A DNA stretch of 64,000 nt, from the NCBI RefSeq assembly GCF_965228935.1, contig NZ_OZ245846.1, positions 2,356,001 to 2,420,000 on the forward strand, in the 5' to 3' direction. Origin of the DNA: Ulvibacterium sp965228935 (lineage in GTDB: Bacteria; Bacteroidota; Bacteroidia; Flavobacteriales; Flavobacteriaceae). Shown here piece by piece: positions 52,458 through 60,875 of the stretch; position 1 is the first letter of the stretch, and each line of letters opens with the position of its first letter. Below the pieces are notes generated by a model. The model saw nothing but the letters and a program-made list of their open reading frames with translations. It had not been told where the DNA came from and did not search any database. The translations under genes were made by a program, and so were the position numbers.

Positions 52458-53081
52458 ATGGCTTTTACGCAACAACAAATTAAAAATCTCAATGTGCAAT
52501 TTAAGGGCATTCCGCCAGAGGAAATCATTTCCTGGGCCATCAAGAATGCGGAAAAGCCCGTAGTAACCACTAATTTCCGCCCTTATGAAGTTGCCATCCT
52601 TAATGCGGTTACCGAGGTGAAGGATAGTATCCCCGTTATTTGGTGCGACACAGGGTACAACACGCCGGATACCTATAGGCATGCGGAAGAATTGATTCAA
52701 AGGCTTGGCCTTAACATTGATTTGTACGTTCCAAAACAAACATCCGCATATCGAGATTTCATTATGGGGATTCCTGAGATTGATGATCCAAAACACTGGG
52801 AATTCACGGAGCAAGTAAAATTGGAGCCGTTCCGTAGGGCTATGGAAACGCATAAACCAGATGTGTGGTTTACCAATTTAAGAAAGGGCCAAACAACACT
52901 TAGGGATAGTTTGGACATTCTAAGTTTGAGCAAAGATGGGGTCTTGAAGGTCAGTCCCTTTTATTATTGGAGCGACACCCAACTGGATGCCTATTTGGAT
53001 GAAAGGGATTTACCCAATGAACATAAATATTTTGATCCGACCAAGGTTTTGGAAAACCGGGAATGTGGATTGCATACCTAA
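52458..53081 (+). CDS. cysH: Phosphoadenosine/adenosine phosphosulfate reductase
   Basis: 207 aa. It reduces activated sulfate to sulfite with thioredoxin-like donors. The C-terminal catalytic motif ECGLHT has Cys203, and the PAPS-reductase fold shows VIWCDTGYNTPDTYRHAEEL and WFTNLRKGQTTLRDSLDIL. The paired cysteines that bind the [4Fe-4S] cluster in APS reductases (CC..CxxC) are missing; only Cys63 and Cys203 are present. It is thus of the cluster-free type usually specific for PAPS. No APS kinase (cysC) is seen in the window. Confidence 0.9.
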   Translation: MAFTQQQIKNLNVQFKGIPPEEIISWAIKNAEKPVVTTNFRPYEVAILNAVTEVKDSIPVIWCDTGYNTPDTYRHAEELIQRLGLNIDLYVPKQTSAYRDFIMGIPEIDDPKHWEFTEQVKLEPFRRAMETHKPDVWFTNLRKGQTTLRDSLDILSLSKDGVLKVSPFYYWSDTQLDAYLDERDLPNEHKYFDPTKVLENRECGLHT

Positions 53082-53111
53082 AAATATACAAATGCCACCT
53101 CTTAATACACT

Positions 53112-53137
53112 AGGAGGTCTCTAAAAAAACTAATTTG
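53112..53137 (+). promoter_or_regulatory. Shine-Dalgarno-like site deciding the TTG start of cysD
   Basis: AGGAGGT at 53112-53118 is the strongest Shine-Dalgarno-like sequence noticed here, 16 nt before TTG at 53135. No in-frame ATG lies upstream, and the next internal ATG would remove the catalytic P-loop. The spacing is longer than usual. Confidence 0.5.
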
Positions 53138-54082
53138 GAAACAGTACTGGAAAAAATACAATCGACAGGAACATTTGAGACTGGGGATATACCCAATGCA
53201 AATGCCCTGGAACACGAGGCCATATATATTATTCGGGAAGTGGCCGCTCAATTTGAACGCCCTGTACTGTTATTTTCAGGTGGGAAGGACTCCATAACCT
53301 TGGTGCGTTTGGCACAGAAAGCTTTCTGGCCTGCAAAGATTCCTTTTCCGTTGATGCACATAGACACAGGACATAATTTTCCCGAAACTATTGAATTTCG
53401 CGATAGATTGGTCAAGGAATTAGGAGTGGAATTGATTGTTCGTAATGTGCAGGACTCCATCGATCAAGGTAAAGTGGTTGAGGAGACCGGTAAGTACGCC
53501 AGTCGCAATATTTTACAGACCACTACACTTTTGGATGCAATTGAGGAATTTAAGTTCGATGCCTGTATTGGGGGTGCCCGAAGGGATGAGGAAAAGGCTC
53601 GTGCCAAGGAACGTATTTTTTCCGTTCGTGACGATTTTGGCCAATGGGATGAAAAAAACCAACGTCCTGAATTGTTCGACATGCTGAATGGTGAGATTGA
53701 AATGGGGCAAAACGTTCGGGTATTTCCTATAAGCAACTGGACCGAACTGGATGTTTGGAGCTATATCCAAAAGGAGAACATCGAAATTCCATCCATTTAT
53801 TTTGCACATAAGCGCAATACTTTTCTAAGGGACGGGCTTATTTGGTCTGCCGAGGATGACGTGGTCTTTCGTGCCGAGGACGAAACGGTAGAAGAACGTA
53901 TGGTTCGTTTCAGGACCGTTGGTGACATGAGTTGTACGGCAGCAGTGGAATCCTATGCGGACACCATAGATAAAGTGGTATCGGAAATACGGGATTCCAA
54001 GATTTCCGAAAGAGGGGCTCGGATAGACGATAAGAGGTCCGAAGCGGCCATGGAAAAAAGGAAACAACAGGGATATTTTTAA
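53135..54082 (+). CDS. cysD: Sulfate adenylyltransferase subunit 2
   Basis: 315 aa starting with TTG. It forms APS from sulfate and ATP together with the GTPase CysN. LEHEAIYIIREVAAQFERPVLLFSGGKDSITLVRL carries the PP-loop SGGKDS, followed by HIDTGHNFPETIEFRD, GGARRDEEKARAKER and the C-terminal ERGARIDDKRSEAAMEKRKQQGYF. The first 20 residues are an extension over the usual 302-aa enzyme. cysH precedes it by 53 nt and cysN follows after 57 nt. Confidence 0.94.
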   Translation: METVLEKIQSTGTFETGDIPNANALEHEAIYIIREVAAQFERPVLLFSGGKDSITLVRLAQKAFWPAKIPFPLMHIDTGHNFPETIEFRDRLVKELGVELIVRNVQDSIDQGKVVEETGKYASRNILQTTTLLDAIEEFKFDACIGGARRDEEKARAKERIFSVRDDFGQWDEKNQRPELFDMLNGEIEMGQNVRVFPISNWTELDVWSYIQKENIEIPSIYFAHKRNTFLRDGLIWSAEDDVVFRAEDETVEERMVRFRTVGDMSCTAAVESYADTIDKVVSEIRDSKISERGARIDDKRSEAAMEKRKQQGYF

Positions 54083-54139
54083 AATTGTCGTTAGTTCATT
54101 GTGTTTATGAATAAGTAACTATTGACCATCGACTAGAAA

Positions 54140-55387
54140 ATGGAAGTACTAAAAATAGCAACGGCGGGAAGCGTAGATGACGGTAAGAGTACCTTGATCG
54201 GAAGATTGCTGTACGACACCAAATCCTTAACGGACGATAAGCTGGAGGCCATAGAAAAAACCAGTAAACTAAAAGGTTACGATTACTTGGATTTCTCGCT
54301 GGCAACCGATGGCCTCGTGGCGGAACGTGAGCAAGGCATAACCATAGATGTGGCCCATATCTATTTTTCCACGGCATCCAAGAGTTATATCATTGCGGAT
54401 ACACCCGGACATGTGGAGTATACACGGAACATGGTAACGGGCGCTTCTACTTCGCAGGCGGCCATTATTTTGATTGATGCACGTAAAGGGGTCATAGAAC
54501 AGACCAATCGACACTTCTTTATCAATAACCTGTTACGGGTAAAGGATGTTGTGGTTGCCATAAACAAAATGGATTTGGTCAATTTTTCGGAAGAAAGATA
54601 CAATCAAATTAAGTCCGATTTTGAGCGACTGATGGAAAAAAGAGATTATGAAGATCAGAAAATAACCTTTATTCCGGTAAGTGCCCTTAAGGGTGATAAT
54701 GTCGTGAATCATTCCGAGAATACCCCATGGTATGACGGACAGACGCTTTTGGAACATTTGGAGGAGCTGGATCTGCAGGATATCTATAACATAGGGACGC
54801 CGCGTTTCCCGGTACAATATGTTATTCGGCCCAAAACGGATGATTTTCACGATTTTCGGGGATTTGCAGGTAAAGTTTACGGAGGCGAGCTCAATGTTGG
54901 TGATGAGGTAGTCATCTTACCCTCGATGACCAAATCCAGGATTAAGGGCATTTATTTCTATGACAAAAAGTATAAAACCGCTCCAAGACGCTCTTCGGTG
55001 ACCATTACATTGGAAGATGAAGTAAATGTAAGTAGAGGAGATATGTTGGTAAAGGCCGGTGATCTGCCAACCATTGATAAGCAATTTACCGCAACGGTTT
55101 CATGGATGGATTCCGAGAGGTTAACGGCCGGAGGAAAATATATTGTACAGCATGGCATAAACAAGGTATTGGCAAAAGTTGACAGTATCGAGCATAAAAT
55201 CCTTCCGGATTATTCCGGGATAGAAGAGGGAGTGGCGGCACTGGAGATGAATGATATTGCCCAAGTGAAGTTTAGATTAAACAGACCAATTTTTTATGAT
55301 GCCTTTAAGGCGCATAGGACAAACGGTTCGTTTATTTTGTTGGATACTCGAACCAATAATACGGCCGGAGTAGGATTTATTAATTAA
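54140..55387 (+). CDS. cysN: Sulfate adenylyltransferase subunit 1 (GTPase)
   Basis: 415 aa, an EF-Tu-like GTPase that drives APS formation by CysD. The P-loop is AGSVDDGKSTLIGRLLYD; REQGITIDVAH, DTPGHVEYTRNM and NKMDL are the G2-G4 motifs. Two beta-barrel domains follow. The fused APS kinase domain of CysNC proteins is absent. It ends the cysH-cysD-cysN run; the sulfite reductase follows after 150 nt with its own regulatory region. Confidence 0.95.
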   Translation: MEVLKIATAGSVDDGKSTLIGRLLYDTKSLTDDKLEAIEKTSKLKGYDYLDFSLATDGLVAEREQGITIDVAHIYFSTASKSYIIADTPGHVEYTRNMVTGASTSQAAIILIDARKGVIEQTNRHFFINNLLRVKDVVVAINKMDLVNFSEERYNQIKSDFERLMEKRDYEDQKITFIPVSALKGDNVVNHSENTPWYDGQTLLEHLEELDLQDIYNIGTPRFPVQYVIRPKTDDFHDFRGFAGKVYGGELNVGDEVVILPSMTKSRIKGIYFYDKKYKTAPRRSSVTITLEDEVNVSRGDMLVKAGDLPTIDKQFTATVSWMDSERLTAGGKYIVQHGINKVLAKVDSIEHKILPDYSGIEEGVAALEMNDIAQVKFRLNRPIFYDAFKAHRTNGSFILLDTRTNNTAGVGFIN

Positions 55388-55449
55388 GAAGTTGATTTTT
55401 CCTGACCGGAGGGGAAAAGTTCTATGGGAAGGATTTAGTGAAAAACAGC

Positions 55450-55468
55450 AATTAAAACAGTTTTAATT
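55450..55468. promoter_or_regulatory. 19-bp inverted repeat upstream of sulfite reductase
   Basis: AATTAAAAC-A-GTTTTAATT, perfect with a one-base centre. It overlaps by four bases the second copy of the shared sulfur motif. Candidate operator. Confidence 0.45.
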
Positions 55469-55485
55469 CCTATAAATCCTATAGG
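55465..55485. promoter_or_regulatory. Shared 20-nt motif, copy 2, with CCTATA-N5-TATAGG dyad
   Basis: AATTCCTATAAATCCTATAG (55465-55484) is the partner of the motif at 52138-52157. Within it CCTATA (55469-55474) and TATAGG (55480-55485) form a perfect dyad with spacer 5. A -7-like TAAATTTA is at 55497-55504. Confidence 0.5.
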
Positions 55486-55537
55486 CAAAATAGAAATAAA
55501 TTTAGATTAGAATAAACAAACATCAGAACTCGAAAAT

Positions 55538-57631
55538 ATGCAAAGCTTTAGAACTGAAATAGAGAATCCAGTAGTAGAAAAGGACATTATAGAACTGGAA
55601 AGAAAGATTAGGGAGTTCAAGGAAGGAAACATGGATGAGGAGAAGTTCCGAAGTCTCCGATTGGCACGGGGAGTCTATGGCCAAAGGCAGCAAGGCGTTC
55701 AGATGGTACGTATTAAGCTACCCTACGGAAAAGTAACCTCCAATCAATTGCGTAGGATATCCGATGTTTCGGATGAGTATTCCAGGGGCCGTTTGCATAT
55801 TACCACCCGTCAGGATATCCAGATTCATTATGTGGATTTGGAACGTACCCCGGAACTTTGGGCAGAGTTGGAAAGGGACGATGTAACGTTGCGCGAGGCT
55901 TGTGGTAATACGGTTCGGAACGTTACTGCCAGTGAAACTGCCGGAATAGATATGGATGAACCTTTTGATGTGTCTCCATACGCCCATGCCCTGTTTGAAT
56001 ATTTTCTTCGAAATCCTATTGGTCAGGAAATGGGGCGCAAGTTCAAGGTCTCCTTTTCGGCAAGCGACGCGGATACCGGGCTTTCCTATATGCACGATCT
56101 TGGTTTTATTGCGAAAGTTCAAGACGGTGTTAGTGGTTTTAAGGTATTGATTGGTGGTGGATTGGGTTCTCAACCAAGACATGGTGATGTATTGTTCGAG
56201 TTTCTTCCTTCGGATAGGATCATTCCTTTAATGGACGGTGTGATCCGGGTTTTTGATCGTTACGGCGAGCGTAGGAGTAGGGCCAAGGCCCGGATGAAAT
56301 TCTTGTTAAAGGATGTTGGCCTGGACGGATTTAAGGAATTACTGCAATCGGAACAAAAAGCAGTTCCCCATACATCGTATCCCATTGATGCTAAATCCTA
56401 TCCCAAAATCGTAGTTTCGGAAAAACCGGTACCGCAAGTAGCAATTGAGGATAAAGATGCCTTTGAAAGATGGAAATCCACCAACTTGGTCCCTCAAAAG
56501 CAAGAAGGATATATGGCCATCGGTATTAAGGTATTGTTAGGCGATTTTTACACGGATAAGGCAAGGTTGTTGGCAGATTTGGTTGAAAACTATGCCGCCA
56601 GCGAAATTCGGTTATCGCTCCGTCAGAATATCCTGATTCCTTTTGTTAAAGAAGAGACGATTCCATTTTTCTATACTGAATTGGAAAAATTAGGATTTAC
56701 CGAGGCGGGATACAATAAAGCGGCGGATATCACCGCCTGTCCGGGAACGGATACGTGTAATTTAGGTATTGCAAGTAGTACAGGGATAGCCGAAGAGTTG
56801 GAAAGGGTAATTAAAACAGAGTATTCCAACTATATTCAGAACCCCGATGTGGTTATAAAAATCAGTGGTTGTATGAATGCCTGTGGCCAACACAATATGG
56901 CCAACATCGGATTCCAAGGGATGAGTATCCGCACCAAGGATAAATTGGTTGCGCCTGCATTACAAGTTTTATTAGGTGGCGGAAACGATGGCAATGGCAA
57001 TGGGCGTTTTGCCGATAAGGTAATCAAGATTCCTAGTAAAAGGGGGCCAGAAGCCTTACGACTCATTCTGGATGATTATAATGCCAATGGCAATGGGGTC
57101 GCTTATGCCGATTATTATCAAGAGAAGGGACAGATATATTTCTACGATTTTCTAAAACCCTTGACCGAAATTGATAACCTTACCCCGGAGGATTTCATTG
57201 ATTGGGGAGCAACGGAACGTTACAAAAAGGCCATTGGTGTAGGGGAATGTGCAGGAGTTGTAATCGATTTGGTCGCAACCTTGCTTTTTGAAAGTGAGGA
57301 GAAAATTCAAAATGCAAAGGAGACTTTGGACGAGGGAAAATGGGCCGCCAGTATCTATTATTCCTATACCTCCATGGTAAACTCCGCCAAGGCCCTGCTC
57401 ACTGCGGAGAATGCCAAGGTGAATACCCATGCCGGTATCATCAAGGATTTTGATGAAAAATTTGTGGCAGCGGGAAGAATTGATTTAGGGAAGGGATTTG
57501 AGGAACTGGTCTTACAATTGAACCAGAATGAACCTTCGGAATCATTTGCCAAAAGTTATTTGGAAGATGCCGAAGGCTTCTTAAAGGAAGTAGGGCAGTT
57601 CAGGGAATTGGAATTGGCCCAAGTATCATAA
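55538..57631 (+). CDS. Siroheme sulfite (nitrite) reductase with C-terminal HEPN-like domain
   Basis: 697 aa. It reduces sulfite to sulfide with six electrons. RQQGVQMVRIKLPYGKV and RGRLHITTRQDIQIHYV are the ferredoxin-like half-domain; the siroheme/[4Fe-4S] cysteines are Cys401-x5-Cys407 (TACPGTDTCNLG) and Cys445-x3-Cys449 (SGCMNACGQH). From about residue 560 a helical HEPN-like domain follows (KWAASIYYSYTSMVNSAKALL, KVNTHAGIIKDF), without the Rx4-6H RNase motif. The sulfate operon context favours sulfite over nitrite. Electron donor is likely ferredoxin, given the flavoprotein reductase downstream. Confidence 0.88.
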   Translation: MQSFRTEIENPVVEKDIIELERKIREFKEGNMDEEKFRSLRLARGVYGQRQQGVQMVRIKLPYGKVTSNQLRRISDVSDEYSRGRLHITTRQDIQIHYVDLERTPELWAELERDDVTLREACGNTVRNVTASETAGIDMDEPFDVSPYAHALFEYFLRNPIGQEMGRKFKVSFSASDADTGLSYMHDLGFIAKVQDGVSGFKVLIGGGLGSQPRHGDVLFEFLPSDRIIPLMDGVIRVFDRYGERRSRAKARMKFLLKDVGLDGFKELLQSEQKAVPHTSYPIDAKSYPKIVVSEKPVPQVAIEDKDAFERWKSTNLVPQKQEGYMAIGIKVLLGDFYTDKARLLADLVENYAASEIRLSLRQNILIPFVKEETIPFFYTELEKLGFTEAGYNKAADITACPGTDTCNLGIASSTGIAEELERVIKTEYSNYIQNPDVVIKISGCMNACGQHNMANIGFQGMSIRTKDKLVAPALQVLLGGGNDGNGNGRFADKVIKIPSKRGPEALRLILDDYNANGNGVAYADYYQEKGQIYFYDFLKPLTEIDNLTPEDFIDWGATERYKKAIGVGECAGVVIDLVATLLFESEEKIQNAKETLDEGKWAASIYYSYTSMVNSAKALLTAENAKVNTHAGIIKDFDEKFVAAGRIDLGKGFEELVLQLNQNEPSESFAKSYLEDAEGFLKEVGQFRELELAQVS

Positions 57632-57636
57632 AGGAA

Positions 57637-58461
57637 ATGAATTTAGAAAATAACATACCAAAAGAGGTACATACCAAAGTTTTCCCCTTAAGGAAAAAAT
57701 CACCTTTTTTTTCGGTAATCGGTGCAGGTCCCGGAGATTTGGAACTTATTACTTTGAAGGCCATCAAAGCCCTGGGCACGGCCGATGTGGTATTATATGA
57801 TGCTTTGGTAAATCCGGAATTGTTGGAATATGCCCCAAATGCGGAGCATATTTTTGTGGGCAAGCGTAAGGGATGTTATGCCTATCAACAGGAACAGATC
57901 AATGAATTGATTGTTAACAGGGCCAGAACGCACGGACATGTAGTACGATTAAAAGGTGGTGACCCCTTTGTTTTTGGACGAGGTGCGGAGGAGATGGAGT
58001 ATGCCGCGGACCACGGGATTCCGACCAAAATGATACCGGGTATTTCCTCCTGTATTGCGGTACCATCAGCTCAGAATATACCGGTAACAAAGCGGAATTC
58101 AGCCGAGAGTTTTTGGGTCATAACCGGGACTACCAAAGCGCATAAATTGTCCCAAGATGTGCATTTGGCCGCAAAATCCAGTGCCACGGTGGTTATTCTA
58201 ATGGGAATGTCCAAACTCCCTGAAATTGTTGCACTCTTTAAAAAGGAGGGAAAATCGGAAATTCCTGTGGCCATTATCCAAAATGGTACAAGAGAGGATG
58301 AAAAAATAGGCATAGGAACGATCGATACCATTTTGGAAGTCGTTCAAGTAGAAAAACTGGCCAATCCGGCCATTATTATCATTGGTGAAGTTGTAAATCA
58401 TAGGGCGTCCATTCAAAAAGTCGTCGAAAGCAATATATACGAATTAAGTTCAGAAGTATGA
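57637..58461 (+). CDS. cobA: Uroporphyrinogen-III C-methyltransferase
   Basis: 274 aa. It methylates uroporphyrinogen III at C-2 and C-7 for siroheme, needed by the preceding reductase. GAGPGDLELITLKAIKALGTADVVLYDALV, the LKGGDPFVFGRGAEE SAM-binding block and PGISSCIAVPSAQNIPVTKR are family signatures. About 25 extra N-terminal residues precede the domain. It starts 5 nt after the reductase and overlaps the next gene (ATGA). Confidence 0.93.
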   Translation: MNLENNIPKEVHTKVFPLRKKSPFFSVIGAGPGDLELITLKAIKALGTADVVLYDALVNPELLEYAPNAEHIFVGKRKGCYAYQQEQINELIVNRARTHGHVVRLKGGDPFVFGRGAEEMEYAADHGIPTKMIPGISSCIAVPSAQNIPVTKRNSAESFWVITGTTKAHKLSQDVHLAAKSSATVVILMGMSKLPEIVALFKKEGKSEIPVAIIQNGTREDEKIGIGTIDTILEVVQVEKLANPAIIIIGEVVNHRASIQKVVESNIYELSSEV

Positions 58462-59519
58462 TTAAAACAGATATAATTATTATAGGAGCGGGTCCCACGG
58501 GGTTGTTTACGGTATTCGAAGCCGGATTGTTAAAACTTAAAACCCATCTTATTGACGCCTTGCCACAACCTGGAGGCCAATGTTCGGAGATTTATCCCAA
58601 AAAGCCTATTTATGATATCCCGGCTTTTCCGGAAATTTTAGCGGGCGAATTGGTGGATAACCTTATGGAACAGATAAAGCCTTTTGCCCCTGGATTTACC
58701 TTAGGCGAGCGAGCGGATACTTTGGAAAAGCAAGAAGACGGTTCATTTATCGTAACTACGAATAAAGGGACAAAACACCAGGCGCCTGTAGTAGTAATTG
58801 CCGGTGGACTGGGATCTTTTGAGCCCCGTAAACCTCCTATTGAGAATATAGAGGATTTTGAAGACAAGGGGGTTGCCTATATGGTTAAGGATCCTGAAGT
58901 ATATCGGAATAAAAAGGTAGTTATCGCCGGAGGTGGTGATTCAGCACTGGATTGGGCTATTTTCTTGGCTGATGTAGCCTCTGAAGTCTCTCTAGTCCAT
59001 CGTAGGAATGAATTTAGAGGAGCATTGGATTCAGTTGAAAAAGCATCGGAATTGGCCAAACTGGGAAAAATAAAACTTTACACCGAGGCTGAGGTAAAAA
59101 AACTATATGGGGACGAACATTTGGAGGCTGTGGTTATAAAGCATAATGATGCATCCAAAGGTGAGACCTACGTGGAGACCGACAATTTTATCCCTCTGTT
59201 TGGTCTTTCGCCAAAATTAGGACCCATTGGGGATTGGGGCCTTGAAATTGAAAAAAATGCCATTAAGGTAAACAACGCCAAGGACTACCAGACCAATATT
59301 CCTGGAGTTTTTGCCATTGGTGATGTTAATACCTATGAGGGCAAATTAAAGTTGATCTTATCCGGCTTCCATGAGGCGGCGGTCATGTGCCAGTACGCAT
59401 ATCAGATAATAAACCCGGATAAGCGCTATGTTATGAAGTATACCACCGTTGGTGGAGTTCAAGGTTTTGACGGTACCAAAAAAGAGGCCAAAAGAGAAGT
59501 GGTTCAGAGTATACTATAA
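58458..59519 (+). CDS. Thioredoxin-reductase-like ferredoxin/flavodoxin-NADP reductase
   Basis: 353 aa. FAD motif IIIIGAGPTGLFTVFEAG at the N-terminus, QPGGQCSEIYPKKPIYDIPAF, the NADP motif VVIAGGGDSALDWAIFLA and the C-terminal VFAIGDVNTYEGKLKLILSGFHEAAV fit the TrxR-like ferredoxin-NADP reductases. The CxxC redox pair of thioredoxin reductases is missing. Coupled to cobA by a 4-nt overlap, it probably feeds electrons through ferredoxin to the sulfite reductase (inference). Confidence 0.88.
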   Translation: MIKTDIIIIGAGPTGLFTVFEAGLLKLKTHLIDALPQPGGQCSEIYPKKPIYDIPAFPEILAGELVDNLMEQIKPFAPGFTLGERADTLEKQEDGSFIVTTNKGTKHQAPVVVIAGGLGSFEPRKPPIENIEDFEDKGVAYMVKDPEVYRNKKVVIAGGGDSALDWAIFLADVASEVSLVHRRNEFRGALDSVEKASELAKLGKIKLYTEAEVKKLYGDEHLEAVVIKHNDASKGETYVETDNFIPLFGLSPKLGPIGDWGLEIEKNAIKVNNAKDYQTNIPGVFAIGDVNTYEGKLKLILSGFHEAAVMCQYAYQIINPDKRYVMKYTTVGGVQGFDGTKKEAKREVVQSIL

Positions 59520-59549
59520 TATCGGTTTTTCGTTCTTATTTGAATTTCT

Positions 59550-59584
59550 AACCCTTTGGCAAAATTTGTTAGAGGGTTTTTTGC
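59550..59584 (+). terminator. Terminator of the sulfite reductase operon
   Basis: AACCCT (59550-59555) pairs with AGGGTT (59573-59578), followed by TTTTTT. The stem is short but the T-tract is good. Confidence 0.6.
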
Positions 59585-59674
59585 TGAGGATCTAATACTA
59601 AAAAAACATCGGATTGTTTGCATTTACGGGTACCTTAACGTTACTTTGTACCAGTTCATTAAAAAATTGAAATC

Positions 59675-59776
59675 GTTATCAAGAAAGGTGGAGGGACTAG
59701 ACCCTATGAAACCTTAGCAACCCTTTCCTGTAAAGAAGGTGCTACATTCTATCGCGACAATGGCGTGACAGATAAC
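59675..59776 (+). promoter_or_regulatory. SAM-I (S-box) riboswitch upstream of split metH
   Basis: P1 is GTTATC (59675-59680) with GATAAC (59771-59776). The blocks AAGAAAGGTGGAGGGA, GACCCTATGAAACC, TAGCAACCC and AAGGTGCTACATTC are in S-box order. The core is nearly identical to the element at 45225 but 30 nt shorter. The 88 nt after it contain GGAC..GTCC and GTACGA..TCGTAC hairpins that may form the expression platform. Confidence 0.92.
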
Positions 59777-59831
59777 AAGGACTATAGCTTTTGTCCAATA
59801 TTTTTCCCTTTCCTTGCTAACTTTTTAATAG

Positions 59832-59852
59832 GTACGACTTTATATATCGTAC
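59832..59852 (+). promoter_or_regulatory. Hairpin just before the metH start
   Basis: GTACGA (59832-59837) with TCGTAC (59847-59852), 9-nt loop, ending 12 nt before the ATG. It could hide the ribosome site and be part of the riboswitch output. Confidence 0.4.
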
Positions 59853-59864
59853 TAAAGGATTAAT

Positions 59865-60875
59865 ATGAAAAAAATTCAAGACATACTTCAGGAGCGTATT
59901 CTGGTATTGGATGGAGCTATGGGTACAATGCTCCAACGCTACAAGTTTACCGAATCGGATTTTCGTGGGGAACGCTTTAAAGATTGGGAACATCCATTAC
60001 AGGGCAATAATGATTTATTGTCCATAACGCAACCAGAGGCCATTGCAGAGGTGCATAGAAAATACTTTGCGGCTGGGGCCGATATCGTGGAGACCAACAC
60101 ATTTTCGGGTACTTCCATTGCCATGGCGGATTATCACATGGAAGAATTGGTTTATGAGCTTAATTATGAATCGGCCAAAATTGCCAAAAAGGTGGCGGAA
60201 GAATTTACCAGCTTGGAACCACACAAACCCCGATTCGTGGCAGGGAGTATTGGTCCCACTAATAAGACAGCCAGTATGTCTCCGGATGTGAACGATCCCG
60301 GATTTCGCGCCATTTCCTTTGACGAACTTCGCCTTGCCTATAAAGAACAAATAGAGGCTTTGTTGGACGGTGGAGCCGATATTCTATTGGTGGAAACTAT
60401 TTTTGATACGCTAAACGCCAAGGCCGCCCTGTTTGCCATAGAGGAAGTAAAGGAAGAACGGAAAATAGAAGTTCCCATAATGGTCAGTGGGACGATTACC
60501 GATGCTTCTGGCAGAACACTGTCGGGGCAAACCGCGGAGGCTTTCTTGATTTCCGTTTCGCACATCCCCATTTTATCCGTTGGGTTCAATTGTGCCTTGG
60601 GAGCCAGTCAATTGGTGCCCCATCTTGAAGTTATTTCCGGTAGGTCGGAGCATTTCATTTCCGCCCACCCCAATGCCGGCCTGCCCAATGCTTTTGGTGA
60701 GTATGATGAATCCCCAGAACAAATGGCCGTCCAGATTAAGGAATATGTAGAGAAGGGACTTGTAAACATTGTAGGTGGATGTTGCGGGACAACTCCGGAG
60801 CATATATCGGCAATTGCCGAGTTGGTAAAAGAATATAGCCCTAGAAAACTGAAAATAGAATCCATGACCGCATGA
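59865..60875 (+). CDS. metH: Methionine synthase, homocysteine-binding half
   Basis: 336 aa, corresponding to the first domain of MetH. It holds homocysteine on zinc. RILVLDGAMGTMLQ at the N-terminus, DIVETNTFSGTSIAMADY, SVGFNCALG and GGCCGTTPEHI (zinc cysteines) match the S-methyltransferase domain. MetH is one protein of about 1230 aa in E. coli but is split here. Under the second SAM-I riboswitch. It overlaps the ABM gene (ATGA). Confidence 0.93.
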   Translation: MKKIQDILQERILVLDGAMGTMLQRYKFTESDFRGERFKDWEHPLQGNNDLLSITQPEAIAEVHRKYFAAGADIVETNTFSGTSIAMADYHMEELVYELNYESAKIAKKVAEEFTSLEPHKPRFVAGSIGPTNKTASMSPDVNDPGFRAISFDELRLAYKEQIEALLDGGADILLVETIFDTLNAKAALFAIEEVKEERKIEVPIMVSGTITDASGRTLSGQTAEAFLISVSHIPILSVGFNCALGASQLVPHLEVISGRSEHFISAHPNAGLPNAFGEYDESPEQMAVQIKEYVEKGLVNIVGGCCGTTPEHISAIAELVKEYSPRKLKIESMTA

